This document shows, piece after piece, positions 37,366-46,155 of a DNA stretch of 64,000 nucleotides; the stretch's first letter is position 1; the number at the start of each line of letters is the position of its first letter. The notes beneath the pieces were generated by a model that was given only the letters and a program-made list of their open reading frames with translations, searched no databases and was not told the origin of the DNA. A program made the translations under genes and the position numbers. The DNA is taken from contig JASJAW010000019.1 of NCBI GenBank assembly GCA_030066795.1, positions 124,001 through 188,000 on the forward strand, in the 5' to 3' direction. This stretch comes from Dinoroseobacter sp. (GTDB lineage Bacteria > Pseudomonadota > Alphaproteobacteria > Rhodobacterales > Rhodobacteraceae).

Positions 37366-37445
37366 CGCGCAAGCCTTTGTTGCTTGTACCATTCCGCCCT
37401 GCCCCCTAGATACAGACGCAAGCCGCTGTTGAATAAGACCCACCT

Positions 37446-38153
37446 GTGAACCTCGAACCGCAACTTCCAGAAACGCCCCGCCGAGGGCCTCTTGGCCTTT
37501 TGCGGGCCAACTTCCTGACCGGGCTTGTGGTCATCGCACCTATTGCGGTGACGCTGTGGCTGATCTGGACTGTGGTTGGCGTGATCGACGGCTGGGTGCT
37601 GCCGTTCATTCCCGAAGCCTATAACCCGGCCCTGATCCTGAAAGAACGGTTCGATATCGACATTTCGATCCGCGGTGTCGGTGTCATATTCTTCCTCTTT
37701 TTCACGGTGATTGTTGGCTGGCTCGCAAAGGGCTTGTTAGGGCGTTCCTTCATCCGCTGGACCGAAGGACTTGTGACCCAGATGCCGGTTGTGCGGTCGG
37801 TCTATGGCGGACTGAAGCAGATCGTCGAAACGGTCCTGTCATCGTCGAACACGTCGTTCGAGAAAGCGTGTCTGGTCGAATATCCGCGCAAGGGGATGTG
37901 GGCGATCGCGTTCATCTCAACCAACGCCAAAGGAGAGATCGCGCAGAAAGGGGATGACGACATGCTGTCTATCTTTTTGCCGACCACTCCGAACCCGACG
38001 TCCGGGTTCTTACTGTTCGTACCTCGCAAAGATGTGCGTATCCTCGACATGACCGTTGAAGATGCTGCCAAGCTCGTGATCTCGGCCGGTCTGGTCTACC
38101 CCTCGGGTGAAATCCCCCACAAGAAAATCCGCAATGTGAAGCTGATGGACTAG
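37446..38153 (+). CDS. DUF502 family membrane protein
   Basis: This 235-residue protein belongs to the DUF502 family. It has two transmembrane segments (FLTGLVVIAPIAVTLWLIW and GVGVIFFLFFTVIVGWLA), followed by a soluble domain with MPVVRSVYGGLKQIVETVL, YPRKGMWAIAFIS, FLPTTPNPTSGFLLFVP and EDAAKLVISAGLVYP, all conserved in the family. The function is unestablished. It starts with GTG 37446 and lies 80 nt after psuG. Confidence 0.9.
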   Translation: MNLEPQLPETPRRGPLGLLRANFLTGLVVIAPIAVTLWLIWTVVGVIDGWVLPFIPEAYNPALILKERFDIDISIRGVGVIFFLFFTVIVGWLAKGLLGRSFIRWTEGLVTQMPVVRSVYGGLKQIVETVLSSSNTSFEKACLVEYPRKGMWAIAFISTNAKGEIAQKGDDDMLSIFLPTTPNPTSGFLLFVPRKDVRILDMTVEDAAKLVISAGLVYPSGEIPHKKIRNVKLMD

Positions 38154-38165
38154 CCCGCAACGGGT

Positions 38166-38627
38166 TCAGTCTTCCGGGAAGTGCACCGGCACGCTGGAGA
38201 CCGCCGCGTCCGCGATATCGTCATCGCGCAAGAAGGCTGGAATGCGCTCGCCTCGGGTTTGCAGCCGCTGGCCGGCGTAGGCCTTAAGATCCCTGCGTGA
38301 CAAGTCCGCTTCCCCGCTGTCCGGGCCAAGCGCCTGACAAAGCTGCATGTAAATCACCCGCAAACTTGCATTTCGACGGAGCCATGCCTCGATTTCAGCT
38401 TGCTTTTTCGGGGGCTCATGCCCGAACCACAAAAACGCGGCTTCTGGATGGGTATAGCTGTCGCACTGGCGCCAATGGCCCAAACGGGCGCGGCGCAAGG
38501 GACGCGCACGGTTGCGGAAGGAGGCGTCCGACATTGGCCAGATGACGCCTACCCCAAGAATGAACATCGCAGCGAGAATAACCCAAACCCATTGGTCTGA
38601 AAGCCAGTCCTGTGCTGCAAAGAACAT
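38166..38627 (-). CDS. Hypothetical single-pass membrane protein
   Basis: I do not recognise this 153-residue protein. It has one N-terminal transmembrane segment (VWVILAAMFILGVGVIWP), then a basic Arg-rich stretch (FRNRARPLRRARLGHWRQC) and a soluble C-terminal part with EAEIEAWLRRNASLRVIYMQLC-like helices. It lies 9 nt downstream of the solute-binding protein gene on the same strand, so it may be co-transcribed, and its stop is 12 nt from the convergent DUF502 gene. Confidence 0.7.
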   Translation of the reverse strand: MFFAAQDWLSDQWVWVILAAMFILGVGVIWPMSDASFRNRARPLRRARLGHWRQCDSYTHPEAAFLWFGHEPPKKQAEIEAWLRRNASLRVIYMQLCQALGPDSGEADLSRRDLKAYAGQRLQTRGERIPAFLRDDDIADAAVSSVPVHFPED

Positions 38628-38636
38628 CCCGCCCTC

Positions 38637-40460
38637 CTATCCGGAACTGTCCTCGTACCACCATACGTCGGGCTGGAACCCGATCCAATCTCCGTAAAGT
38701 GGCAGGGTTTCGGGGAATTTCAGGCGTGCGTCGTGGGCAATGCGTGCAATGGGCGCGTGCCAGATCGGAATGACATAGCGCCCGGCGGTCAAGACCCGGT
38801 CAAGCGCCCGCACCGCTGACACGAAGCCCTCGCGATCTTCGGCGGCCAGCATGGCGTCGATCATCGCCTCGACCGCAGGCTGGTTGACCCCGGGCAGGTT
38901 GCGGGTCCCGGGCTCGGTCACCCCTTCGGCGCCCCAATACAGGTATTGCTCGTTGCCAGGGCTCAGCGACAGGCCACGTGTGTACCACGTCAGGTCAAAA
39001 TCATAGGCATCCGTACGTTCGCGATATTGCGCGCTGTCGACAGTCGCAATGGTGGCATCGATGCCGAGACGCTCCAGCGCCTGAAGATAGATGTTCACAA
39101 TGGCCTGCACTTCGCTGGACCCTTGCGGCAACAGGATTTCGAACGTGAACGGCGTCCCGTCAGGACGCAACAACTTCCCACCCTCCACGGTGTAGCCTGC
39201 CGCCTCCAGCTGCTGCAGGGCCTTGCGGATATTCCTGCGGTTGGACGCGCGACCGTCCGAGCTTGGCAGCGTATAGCCCTCCAGCGTTCCCGGCAGGAGC
39301 TCATCCGAGAAAGGCGCGAGCAGGTCTGCCACCTGCCCTTCGGCCGGGCCGGAGGACATCGCGAGGGGGGAGTTCGAAAAATAGGATGTGATCCGCGGCT
39401 GCGTACCGCCGGTCAGAGTTTCGTTCACAAACTCGAAGTTAAAGGCATGGATCAGCGCGTCGCGCACGCGCCAATCGGCGAAGTCCGGGCGCCTTGTGTT
39501 CATTGCCAGCCCGGTGATCCCGGACGGGCGCTGGTGGGGAATGACCGACTTTATCACCCGGCCCTCCCGAACCGCAGGGTAATCATACTGCGTGTCCCAT
39601 TTGGCCGAGTTCGTTTCGCGCATGGATGTCAGGATGCCGCTCTTGAAAGCCTCGAACATCACTCCGCCATCGGCGAAGAACTCCATCCGGATCTCATCAA
39701 GGTTGTGGGTTCCACGCCGGAAAGGCAGATCCGCTCCCCAATAATCAGGGTTTCGGGAAAGGGTGACATACCGCCCGGCCTCAAACTCGGAAATGACGTA
39801 GGGCGCCGACGAGATCGGAATCACCTCCAGCCCTGACTCAGCAAAATCAAGCCCGTCCCATTGCGCCTTTTGCAGGATCGGTCGCATCCCCATGATCAAG
39901 GCAAGCTCGCGGTTCGGTTCGTTGAACGTGAACCTTACGCGCCCCGGGCCGGGGCTTTCTGCGGACGCAACTTGCGCCCAGCTGCCTCGATAACGTGGGT
40001 GCCCTTGTGTGCCGAGAGTTTCATAGGTCCAGAGCACATCCTCAACCGTCACCGGGTTGCCGTCGGAGAATCGCGCCTCCGGACGGAGGGTGAACTCGAC
40101 CCACATTGCCTCCGGATCGACCTCCACCGATTCGGCTAAAAGTCCGTAAAGCGTAAAGGGTTCGTCGTAAGACCGTCCCATCAGGCTCTCGTAGGCCAGA
40201 AATCTGAGCTGCCACGGAACGCGCCCTTTGAGGATATGCGGATTGAGACTGTCGAAGCTCCCTACCTCCCCCAACACCAGCCGGCCGCCTTTGGGCGCAT
40301 CGGGGTTGGCGTAGGGTAGCGACACAAAATCCGGTGGTAGTGCAGGTGCGCCATACATAGCGATGCCATGACTGGGCTCTGCAATCGCCGGCCCGGTGAG
40401 CGATAAAGGAAGTAAAATTGCCGCAACGAGGCGTTGGGCCGCCGCGAGAATTGGTGTCAT
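38637..40460 (-). CDS. Periplasmic peptide/oligopeptide-type solute-binding protein (family 5, YejA-like)
   Basis: This 607-residue exported protein belongs to the SBP_bac_5 family. ATG 40460 gives a normal signal peptide (QRLVAAILLPLSLTGPAIA) before EPSHGIAMYG. The mature part shows the YejA-like LPYANPDAPKGG and FDSLNPHILKG, then TFTLRPEARFSDGNPVTVEDV-type sequence and YVTLSRNPDYWGADLP. YejA homologues bind microcin C or peptides for an ABC importer. No permease or ATPase gene is adjacent, so it is an orphan in this window. Confidence 0.9.
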   Translation of the reverse strand: MTPILAAAQRLVAAILLPLSLTGPAIAEPSHGIAMYGAPALPPDFVSLPYANPDAPKGGRLVLGEVGSFDSLNPHILKGRVPWQLRFLAYESLMGRSYDEPFTLYGLLAESVEVDPEAMWVEFTLRPEARFSDGNPVTVEDVLWTYETLGTQGHPRYRGSWAQVASAESPGPGRVRFTFNEPNRELALIMGMRPILQKAQWDGLDFAESGLEVIPISSAPYVISEFEAGRYVTLSRNPDYWGADLPFRRGTHNLDEIRMEFFADGGVMFEAFKSGILTSMRETNSAKWDTQYDYPAVREGRVIKSVIPHQRPSGITGLAMNTRRPDFADWRVRDALIHAFNFEFVNETLTGGTQPRITSYFSNSPLAMSSGPAEGQVADLLAPFSDELLPGTLEGYTLPSSDGRASNRRNIRKALQQLEAAGYTVEGGKLLRPDGTPFTFEILLPQGSSEVQAIVNIYLQALERLGIDATIATVDSAQYRERTDAYDFDLTWYTRGLSLSPGNEQYLYWGAEGVTEPGTRNLPGVNQPAVEAMIDAMLAAEDREGFVSAVRALDRVLTAGRYVIPIWHAPIARIAHDARLKFPETLPLYGDWIGFQPDVWWYEDSSG

Positions 40461-40538
40461 TTCCGCTCTGATCCTCGGGATTCTCGGTTCTTTGATCACA
40501 AGCCTACCGCCCCCCGCGCGAGGCGGCAAACTTTTCCC

Positions 40539-40567
40539 TTGGAAGCCGGAGAATGATTGCTTATAAA
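40539..40567 (+). promoter_or_regulatory. Sigma-70 type promoter of a candidate sRNA
   Basis: TTGGAA (40539-40544) and TATAAA (40562-40567) are separated by exactly 17 nt, close to the sigma-70 consensus. The expected start is the A at 40574. It lies in the 302-nt gap between the solute-binding protein start and bdh. This is the best-matching promoter I noticed in the window. Confidence 0.65.
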
Positions 40568-40573
40568 GGGGTT

Positions 40574-40648
40574 ACTGCTCGATAGGTTTCTTGCCTGTAT
40601 GAAACCTGCCTCAATGACTTAACGCCCGCCTTGTGCGGGCGTTTTTTT
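40574..40648 (+). ncRNA. Candidate small RNA (~75 nt)
   Basis: Between a strong promoter and a strong terminator lie about 75 nt. AGGTTTC (40584-40590) and GAAACCT (40601-40607) form a perfect 7-bp stem with the 10-nt loop TTGCCTGTAT. A single-stranded stretch follows, then the terminator stem with an 8-T tail, as in Hfq-dependent sRNAs. A seven-codon frame MKPASMT (40599-40622) ends at the terminator, so a leader peptide of bdh, 115 nt downstream, is an alternative. I do not recognise a known RNA family. Confidence 0.55.
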
Positions 40649-40649
40649 T
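40621..40649 (+). terminator. Rho-independent terminator of the candidate sRNA
   Basis: AACGCCCGC and GCGGGCGTT form a perfect 9-bp stem with a 5-nt loop, followed by a run of eight T residues. It reads on the plus strand, where no annotated protein gene ends, which is why a small RNA or an attenuated leader must be upstream. Confidence 0.9.
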
Positions 40650-40762
40650 CGGCGGGTCTTCGCCGTGCTTGATTTTCCCCCTCAGCCTCACGTTTTTACC
40701 CGTGCGTTTCGCAGTTGCGGCATTTACGCTCTCGCAGAAGCGAAAGACCAAGAGGAACGATT

Positions 40763-41536
40763 ATGAGCTTGAAGGGCAAAACCGCGATCATCACCGGCTC
40801 CAACTCCGGGATCGGACTGGGCGTAGCGTGGGAGCTTGCACGCGCGGGAGCGGATGTTGTGCTCAACAGCTTTACAGATCGCGACGAGGATCATGCAATT
40901 GCCGCCGGTATTGCAACCGAGACCGGCGGCAACGCGCGATATATCAAGGCGGATATGTCCAAAGGGGACGAGTGCCGCGCGCTTGTCGAACAAGCAGGTG
41001 CTTGCGATATCCTGATCAACAACGCGGGAATCCAGCACGTCTGCCCGATTGACGAGTTTCCTGTCGACAAATGGGACGCGATCATTGCGATCAACATGAA
41101 CTCCTCTTTCCACACGACCGCAGCTGCGCTTCCGATGATGCGCAAGGCAGGATGGGGCCGCGTTGTGAATATTGCGTCTGCCCATGGGCTGACGGCCTCG
41201 CCCTACAAAGCGGCCTATGTGGCAGCAAAACACGGTGTGGTCGGCATGACCAAAACAGTTGCCCTGGAAACGGCGGAAGAGCCGATCACCTGCAACGCCA
41301 TCTGTCCTGGCTATGTGCTGACGCCGCTTGTAGAGGCGCAAATTCCCGACACGATGGCGAAATACAATATGGGCCGGGACGAGGTCATCAAGAAGGTCAT
41401 GCTGGAACGCCAACCCTCCCGCGAGTTCGCTACTGTTGAGCAGCTGGGGGGCACGTGCGTGTTCCTGTGCTCAGACGCGGCGGCGCAGATCACCGGCACC
41501 ACGATCAGCGTCGATGGTGGCTGGACGGCCCTGTAA
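40763..41536 (+). CDS. bdh: 3-hydroxybutyrate dehydrogenase (SDR family)
   Basis: This 257-residue short-chain dehydrogenase interconverts 3-hydroxybutyrate and acetoacetate with NAD, in polyhydroxybutyrate and ketone-body metabolism. It has the NAD-binding TGSNSGIGLGVAWELA, NNAGIQHVCPI, catalytic Ser in VNIASAHGL, and YKAAYVAAKHG with catalytic Tyr and Lys. The IQHV and LTPLVEAQIPD stretches are typical of 3-hydroxybutyrate dehydrogenases. ATG 40763 follows AGAGGAACG. It lies 7 nt before a patatin-like lipase gene, perhaps in one operon. Confidence 0.92.
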   Translation: MSLKGKTAIITGSNSGIGLGVAWELARAGADVVLNSFTDRDEDHAIAAGIATETGGNARYIKADMSKGDECRALVEQAGACDILINNAGIQHVCPIDEFPVDKWDAIIAINMNSSFHTTAAALPMMRKAGWGRVVNIASAHGLTASPYKAAYVAAKHGVVGMTKTVALETAEEPITCNAICPGYVLTPLVEAQIPDTMAKYNMGRDEVIKKVMLERQPSREFATVEQLGGTCVFLCSDAAAQITGTTISVDGGWTAL

Positions 41537-41543
41537 CGCGCGA

Positions 41544-42578
41544 ATGGCCAAGAAGAAGATCAACCTCGCGCTTCAGGGCGGCGGTGCGCATGGCGCCTAC
41601 ACTTGGGGTGTGCTCGACCGTTTGCTGGAAGAGCCCGAGATCGAGATCGCGGGAATCTCGGGCACGTCCGCGGGCGCGCTGAACGGCGCTGCCATAAAGT
41701 CTGGTTTGTCAAAGGGCGGCACGGCCGAGAAAGCGCGCGATCACCTTGAAACGCTCTGGGAACAGGTCGGTGCCCTCACCGATCCTCGAATGGAGCCTTG
41801 GCTGAGCCTGTTCCCACCATCGCTGATCTCGAAGACGATCGAAAACTCGCCGCTCTACGCTATGGGCGAACGGCTCAGCCAGGTTGTCAGCCCCTATGAC
41901 ACCCCCTTCGCCGAGACCAACCCGCTTGAGCGCATCGTCAGCAAGTTTGAATTCGACGATATCTGCTGCGAAAGCGGACCAGCGTTCCATATTTGCGCGA
42001 CGAATGTGCGGTCGGGCAAAATTCGCGTGTTCACGCGCGATGATATCACCGTCGACGCGATCATGGCGTCAGCCTGTTTGCCGACCCTGTTCCGCGCCAT
42101 CGAAATACACGACCCGAGCACGGATCGCCTGGAACCCTATTGGGACGGGGGCTATACCGGCAACCCCGCGCTGTTCCCGCTCTATGATCCCGCTTTGCCC
42201 AACGACGTGGTGATCATTAATATTAACCCCCTGCACCGGGAGGAGATGCCCACCTCCGGCCGCGACATTCAAAATCGCATCAACGAGATCAGCTTCAACA
42301 GCTCGCTCTTACGCGAATTGCGCGCAATTGATTTCGTGCACAGGCTCTTGGAAGACGGCTCGCTGACCCAGGGCAGTATGAAGGATGTGTTCATTCACAT
42401 GATTGCGGATGACGCTCTGATGAACCAACTTTCAGTTGCCACGAAGCTCGTTCCGAACCCGGCCGTGCTGGCGCAACTGAAGGCGGCAGGTCGCGCAGCG
42501 GCCTCGCAGTTTCTGGAGCATCATCTCGGTGATCTGGGTCACCGCAGCTCCGTCGACCTGCGCACGATGTTTGGATAG
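41544..42578 (+). CDS. Patatin-like phospholipase
   Basis: This 344-residue serine lipase of the patatin/RssA family has an oxyanion hole LALQGGGAHGAYTWGVLDRL, the nucleophile elbow GISGTSAGALNG, and the catalytic Asp in WDGGYTGNPALFPL. ATG 41544 starts 7 nt after the bdh stop. In other bacteria such proteins act on phospholipids or, next to bdh, may act with polyhydroxyalkanoate or storage-lipid turnover. That metabolic link is inferred from neighbourhood only. No signal peptide is present. Confidence 0.9.
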   Translation: MAKKKINLALQGGGAHGAYTWGVLDRLLEEPEIEIAGISGTSAGALNGAAIKSGLSKGGTAEKARDHLETLWEQVGALTDPRMEPWLSLFPPSLISKTIENSPLYAMGERLSQVVSPYDTPFAETNPLERIVSKFEFDDICCESGPAFHICATNVRSGKIRVFTRDDITVDAIMASACLPTLFRAIEIHDPSTDRLEPYWDGGYTGNPALFPLYDPALPNDVVIININPLHREEMPTSGRDIQNRINEISFNSSLLRELRAIDFVHRLLEDGSLTQGSMKDVFIHMIADDALMNQLSVATKLVPNPAVLAQLKAAGRAAASQFLEHHLGDLGHRSSVDLRTMFG

Positions 42579-42612
42579 TCGTTTCCCGTTACCTGCCCGG
42601 CAGATCCGGACG

Positions 42613-43854
42613 CTACCGCGAAAAAAAGAACTCTTCCATCTCGCGCCGCATGCGAAGCCGCTCCGGGTACTCTTGAAGAAAAACCTCCGGCGGCTTGCCT
42701 TCCCAGACCTGTGCAAAGACCCTCATCTTGTTGCCACCGTAGATCTTGGCAAGATCCTCGTTGGTATAGCCGCGCGCCCAGAGATCGTCGGTGATTGCAG
42801 CAAGGATTTTTGCCAGCTCCCCGTTGCCGGTCGCGCCACGGTTGAAGGCATCGATCATGTAGCCGCCATCATCCTACATCGTTGCATTCGCGGTAGCGAA
42901 ATCCACAACCAACTCGGTCGAGAACATGTCGTCGGTCGCAATGCCGACATGGTCCACGCCCACCAGCTTCACGTAGTAGTCAATCATATCCGCCGCCTGT
43001 TCAGGCGAGATATCCTCTGGCCAGATGCCATCCATCATCCACTCGGTGAAGGTGGGCGAAACATATCCACCGGAATTGGCCGCTCGGATGGCTTCATCAT
43101 CTGGAATCGCCCTGTAGCACCCGCGTGCTGTACGATTGGGCTCATTCGCATAGAGCCCTGCCGGAACCGAATGCGTATACACATACGGTACGCCCGGGTA
43201 GTTTTCATCCATGTAGTCCATGGCGTCATTCGCGGTCTTGGAGCCCGTGTGACTTAGGTCCAGCAGGATACCGAAGCGCACCATTTCATCGATCACGGAC
43301 TTGCCCCATGGCGTCAGACCGATATCGCGGCCGTTATAGGCCGCGAGTTGCCCTGACCCTGTCCGAAAAATGTCGTTGTAGGCAAGGATCATGCTCTTGA
43401 CGCCCATGTCCTTGAGCAGCGCCATCTTTTTCAGATCACCATTCAGGATTGTCGCGGTCTGACTGTTCCAGATCACCGCGGTCTTGCCCTGGATATGCGC
43501 CGCTTCGATGTCACGGGTTTCGTTTACGATAAGATAGTTTTCTGGCTGTTGCGCCATGGCGGCACGGAAATGATAGTGCTGCTCCAGCAGGGTCTCAAAT
43601 GACATGTCGGCAGCGGCCAGGGTCATCTCATGCCCGGTGATCCCGTTATCCCGGGCCCGCTGAAAGTACGTGTGGAGCTGTTCGTATTCGGTCCACCCGG
43701 TGCCATAGGGACTTGCGAGCATTCCCAATACAATCGTGTCTTTGACAAATTGCTTAGCTTCAGGAGAGGCATCCCACGTTTTGCTTTCTTCGCTGGCGTG
43801 AGGCGAACCAGCAAGAACGAAGGCCAAGGCGCTTGCGGCAAGGATCTGTTTCAT
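42613..43854 (-). pseudogene. Membrane dipeptidase (M19 family), interrupted by an in-frame TAG
   Basis: The frame encodes a 413-codon exported M19-type dipeptidase but has a TAG at codon 327 (42874-42876). Before it, 326 codons run from a signal peptide ([17 protein letters not shown]) through [32 protein letters not shown] and [16 protein letters not shown] to TANATM. After it, 86 intact codons continue in the same frame ([13 protein letters not shown] to EEFFFSR). A Tyr codon one base away would restore the protein. AAGGAG lies 9 nt before the ATG. This is a recent nonsense mutation, a sequencing error or a readthrough site. The N-terminal HxD zinc motif of classic M19 enzymes is not present. 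Confidence 0.85.
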
Positions 43855-44108
43855 TCGGGGGGCTCCTTCAACGGGCGTGGGGGTTGGTTGGAAGTATGCA
43901 CAAGCCCCGGCATCTGCAAAGAAAATTCCGGACACAGAACGGCGTTGTGTCTGGACGTGGTGCGCCCCCTGCCCCTGTGTTCCGGAGCGCACGTGGTCCC
44001 ATATGCTCGCAGAGATTCGCGCGGTAACGCGCCTTCGTGTATGGTCGCACCGTATCTTTCCCAGACATCACATGTGTTTTTTTGAACTCTGAATGAAGGG
44101 AGGACCCC

Positions 44109-45416
44109 ATGGGAATTGTATGCAGAGCCGGAAAGCGGATTATTGACGATGCGGCCGAATTTGCCGAAGAAACCCTGAGACGTAAGCGGCGCGAGGCAAG
44201 GCGCGCGCGCAATGCGGCGCGGCGCGAAGTCCGGGACGCTGACCGCGCACTCAGAGAGCTTGAGACGGACGGTTCATATACAGGTGAACTCAAGCGTGAA
44301 ATGCGCAAGGTGTTGGAAAAGGTTCGTGAGGACGCTCAGAAAAAGCTGGACAAGGCACAAAAGGATCTGGACGACCTTGGCGATATCTCATCGGCAGTTC
44401 GCGATCCAATGTTGCGTGCGTCCGAAACCTTCGCGGCGCTCGACCGTGCGAGTGACGAATTCAAAGATGGCAGTTTTGCAGACGCAAGCGCCGCCATTAT
44501 GGCCATCGTATCCGAACGTCACGGAGATGTCCTGAGCTCCCCTCCTACGCGGAGAACTGTCCATGGTGAACGGCTTGAAACAGCCCTTACAGATGAGGGT
44601 TTGGACGCCTTTGCCTCCCGCTTCGATTTCCCCGTGCCGTCTAAGATCGGCGAGGCCGACGCTGCCTCGGCCCGCGCGCTCTACACTGCCTTGGTGCCAC
44701 TGATGTCCTCGTTGACGGTGGAGGATCTGCAGGAGGACACGGATGATCTGATGCTGAATGCGCTGTCAGAAATGGTCCGGGAAGCGATAGCTGCGACGGC
44801 AGACAGTCCTTTGGCCGAACTGCAGGCAGAACGCGCCTATGGCATGCGTTTACCCACACGGCTGCGCGAGTACCGCGAGTTGCCACTGGACGAGGAAGGT
44901 CCGGTTTTCGAGATAGGCGATACGCAGCTGGAGGCTTTGAAAATCCTGAAGGCGCGTACCCTGCTTGAAAGGGATCGTGACCGCAATACGCAGATCGGCA
45001 AGGCCGTTTTGGCGATAATCGGGCTCGACTTCCTGCTTGACGAATTCGAAGACGAAGACGAATGGACCGTCTTCCTCGACGGTTTGTGGGATACCACGGA
45101 ACTCACGGTCTTGGTCACCAGCTTGATGGTCCTGATCAAACGCGTTCTGGCGCGTCCGGGATTGTGGGCCCGCCTCGTGCGGCGTCACGGGCGGCTCGGT
45201 GCCCTGCGCGTGCTCGCCGGGCTAGGAGGACGACTGGTACCTGCAGTGTTTGCGCTTGCTCTCGCTTACGCATGGAAGAGCATCTATGACGACTGGCAAA
45301 AGCGTAAAGCCGAATGGGATGCCAAGCTGCGCACGCTCTATGATGCGTCCAGCGCCGCAGGAAAAGACGACCTGTTCATGGACAATCTCGGGTACATACC
45401 GGCCAAGCCAGTTTAA
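44109..45416 (+). CDS. Unrecognised coiled-coil and membrane protein
   Basis: I do not recognise this 435-residue protein. Residues about 12-93 are highly charged and heptad-like (AEETLRRKRREARRARNAAR, then EMRKVLEKVREDAQKKLDKA), suggesting a coiled coil. The middle (about 95-290) is acidic and Ala/Leu-rich. Near the C terminus there are hydrophobic stretches at about 295-308, 326-345 (LTVLVTSLMVLIKRVL) and 362-385 (LGGRLVPAVFALALAYAW). AGGGAGG lies about 6 nt before the ATG, so translation is likely to be strong. It stands alone between the dipeptidase pseudogene (divergent) and phoB (convergent). Confidence 0.75.
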   Translation: MGIVCRAGKRIIDDAAEFAEETLRRKRREARRARNAARREVRDADRALRELETDGSYTGELKREMRKVLEKVREDAQKKLDKAQKDLDDLGDISSAVRDPMLRASETFAALDRASDEFKDGSFADASAAIMAIVSERHGDVLSSPPTRRTVHGERLETALTDEGLDAFASRFDFPVPSKIGEADAASARALYTALVPLMSSLTVEDLQEDTDDLMLNALSEMVREAIAATADSPLAELQAERAYGMRLPTRLREYRELPLDEEGPVFEIGDTQLEALKILKARTLLERDRDRNTQIGKAVLAIIGLDFLLDEFEDEDEWTVFLDGLWDTTELTVLVTSLMVLIKRVLARPGLWARLVRRHGRLGALRVLAGLGGRLVPAVFALALAYAWKSIYDDWQKRKAEWDAKLRTLYDASSAAGKDDLFMDNLGYIPAKPV

Positions 45417-45424
45417 GCCCTGGC

Positions 45425-45440
45425 GCGGGCGCATGCCCGC
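45425..45440. repeat. Hairpin between convergent genes
   Basis: GCGGGC and GCCCGC form a perfect 6-bp stem with a GCAT loop in the 42-nt space between the stop codons of the 44109-45416 gene and phoB. No T-run follows on either strand, so terminator activity is doubtful. Confidence 0.35.
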
Positions 45441-45458
45441 CGCCAACTTGGCTACGCA

Positions 45459-46151
45459 TTAGCCCAGTGAGTACCCTGCCCCGCGTACGGTACGCACTGG
45501 GTCGTTGCCTCCGTGTTGGCAGAGCGCTTTGCGCAAGCGTCCGATATGGACATCCACGGTACGCGTATCAACGTAGATGTCGCGCCCCCAGACCCGGTCC
45601 AGCAGTTGCTCTCGCGACCAAACGCGCCCGGGCTTTTCCATGAAGGTAGCCAGAAGCCGAAACTCGGTCGGGCCCAGTTTCAGGGCCTGCTCGTCCCGGA
45701 ATACCCGGTGGCTTTCCGCGTCGAGCAGGATATCGTCGTAGACAAGCTGCTGTCCAACAGTCGACGGGCGGACCCGGCGCAATTGCGCTCGCACCCTGGC
45801 CATTAGCTCAATCACCGAATAGGGCTTAACCACGTAGTCGTCTGCGCCTGTTTCGAGCCCGCGGACCCGGTCAACCTCTTCCGACCGCGCCGATAGCATG
45901 ATGATCGGGATCGAGCGGGTCTCGGGACTGGTTTTCAGCCTGCGGCAGACCTCAATGCCCGACACCGCCGGCAGCATCCAATCCAGCACGATAATGTCCG
46001 GCGTTTCCTCTTCCACAAGCAACAGCGCTTCGTCACCGTTCTCTGCCTGCGCGACCCGGAAGCCTTCCGCTTCGAGGTTATAGGACAGAACCTCGCGCTG
46101 TGCCGGTTCGTCTTCGACCAAAAGCACCGAGGGCTGTTCCTTCCGGCTCAT
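45459..46151 (-). CDS. phoB: Phosphate regulon response regulator PhoB
   Basis: PhoB is phosphorylated by PhoR when phosphate is short and binds Pho boxes. The 230-residue protein has a receiver domain with Asp57 (VLDWMLP) and Lys in VVKPYS, and a winged-helix DNA-binding domain (LGPTEFRLLATFMEKPGRVW; DRVWGRDIYVDTRTVDVHI). ATG 46151 is 5 nt downstream of phoU. It is the last gene of the pst-pho operon, so a PhoB-driven operon would feed back on PhoB itself. Confidence 0.95.
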   Translation of the reverse strand: MSRKEQPSVLLVEDEPAQREVLSYNLEAEGFRVAQAENGDEALLLVEEETPDIIVLDWMLPAVSGIEVCRRLKTSPETRSIPIIMLSARSEEVDRVRGLETGADDYVVKPYSVIELMARVRAQLRRVRPSTVGQQLVYDDILLDAESHRVFRDEQALKLGPTEFRLLATFMEKPGRVWSREQLLDRVWGRDIYVDTRTVDVHIGRLRKALCQHGGNDPVRTVRGAGYSLG

Positions 46152-46155
46152 GTCA

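Noticed and set aside
44060-44095. CACATGTG followed by seven T residues upstream of the 44109 gene
   Set aside because: The palindrome has no usable loop and the stem is at most four pairs, too weak for a terminator.
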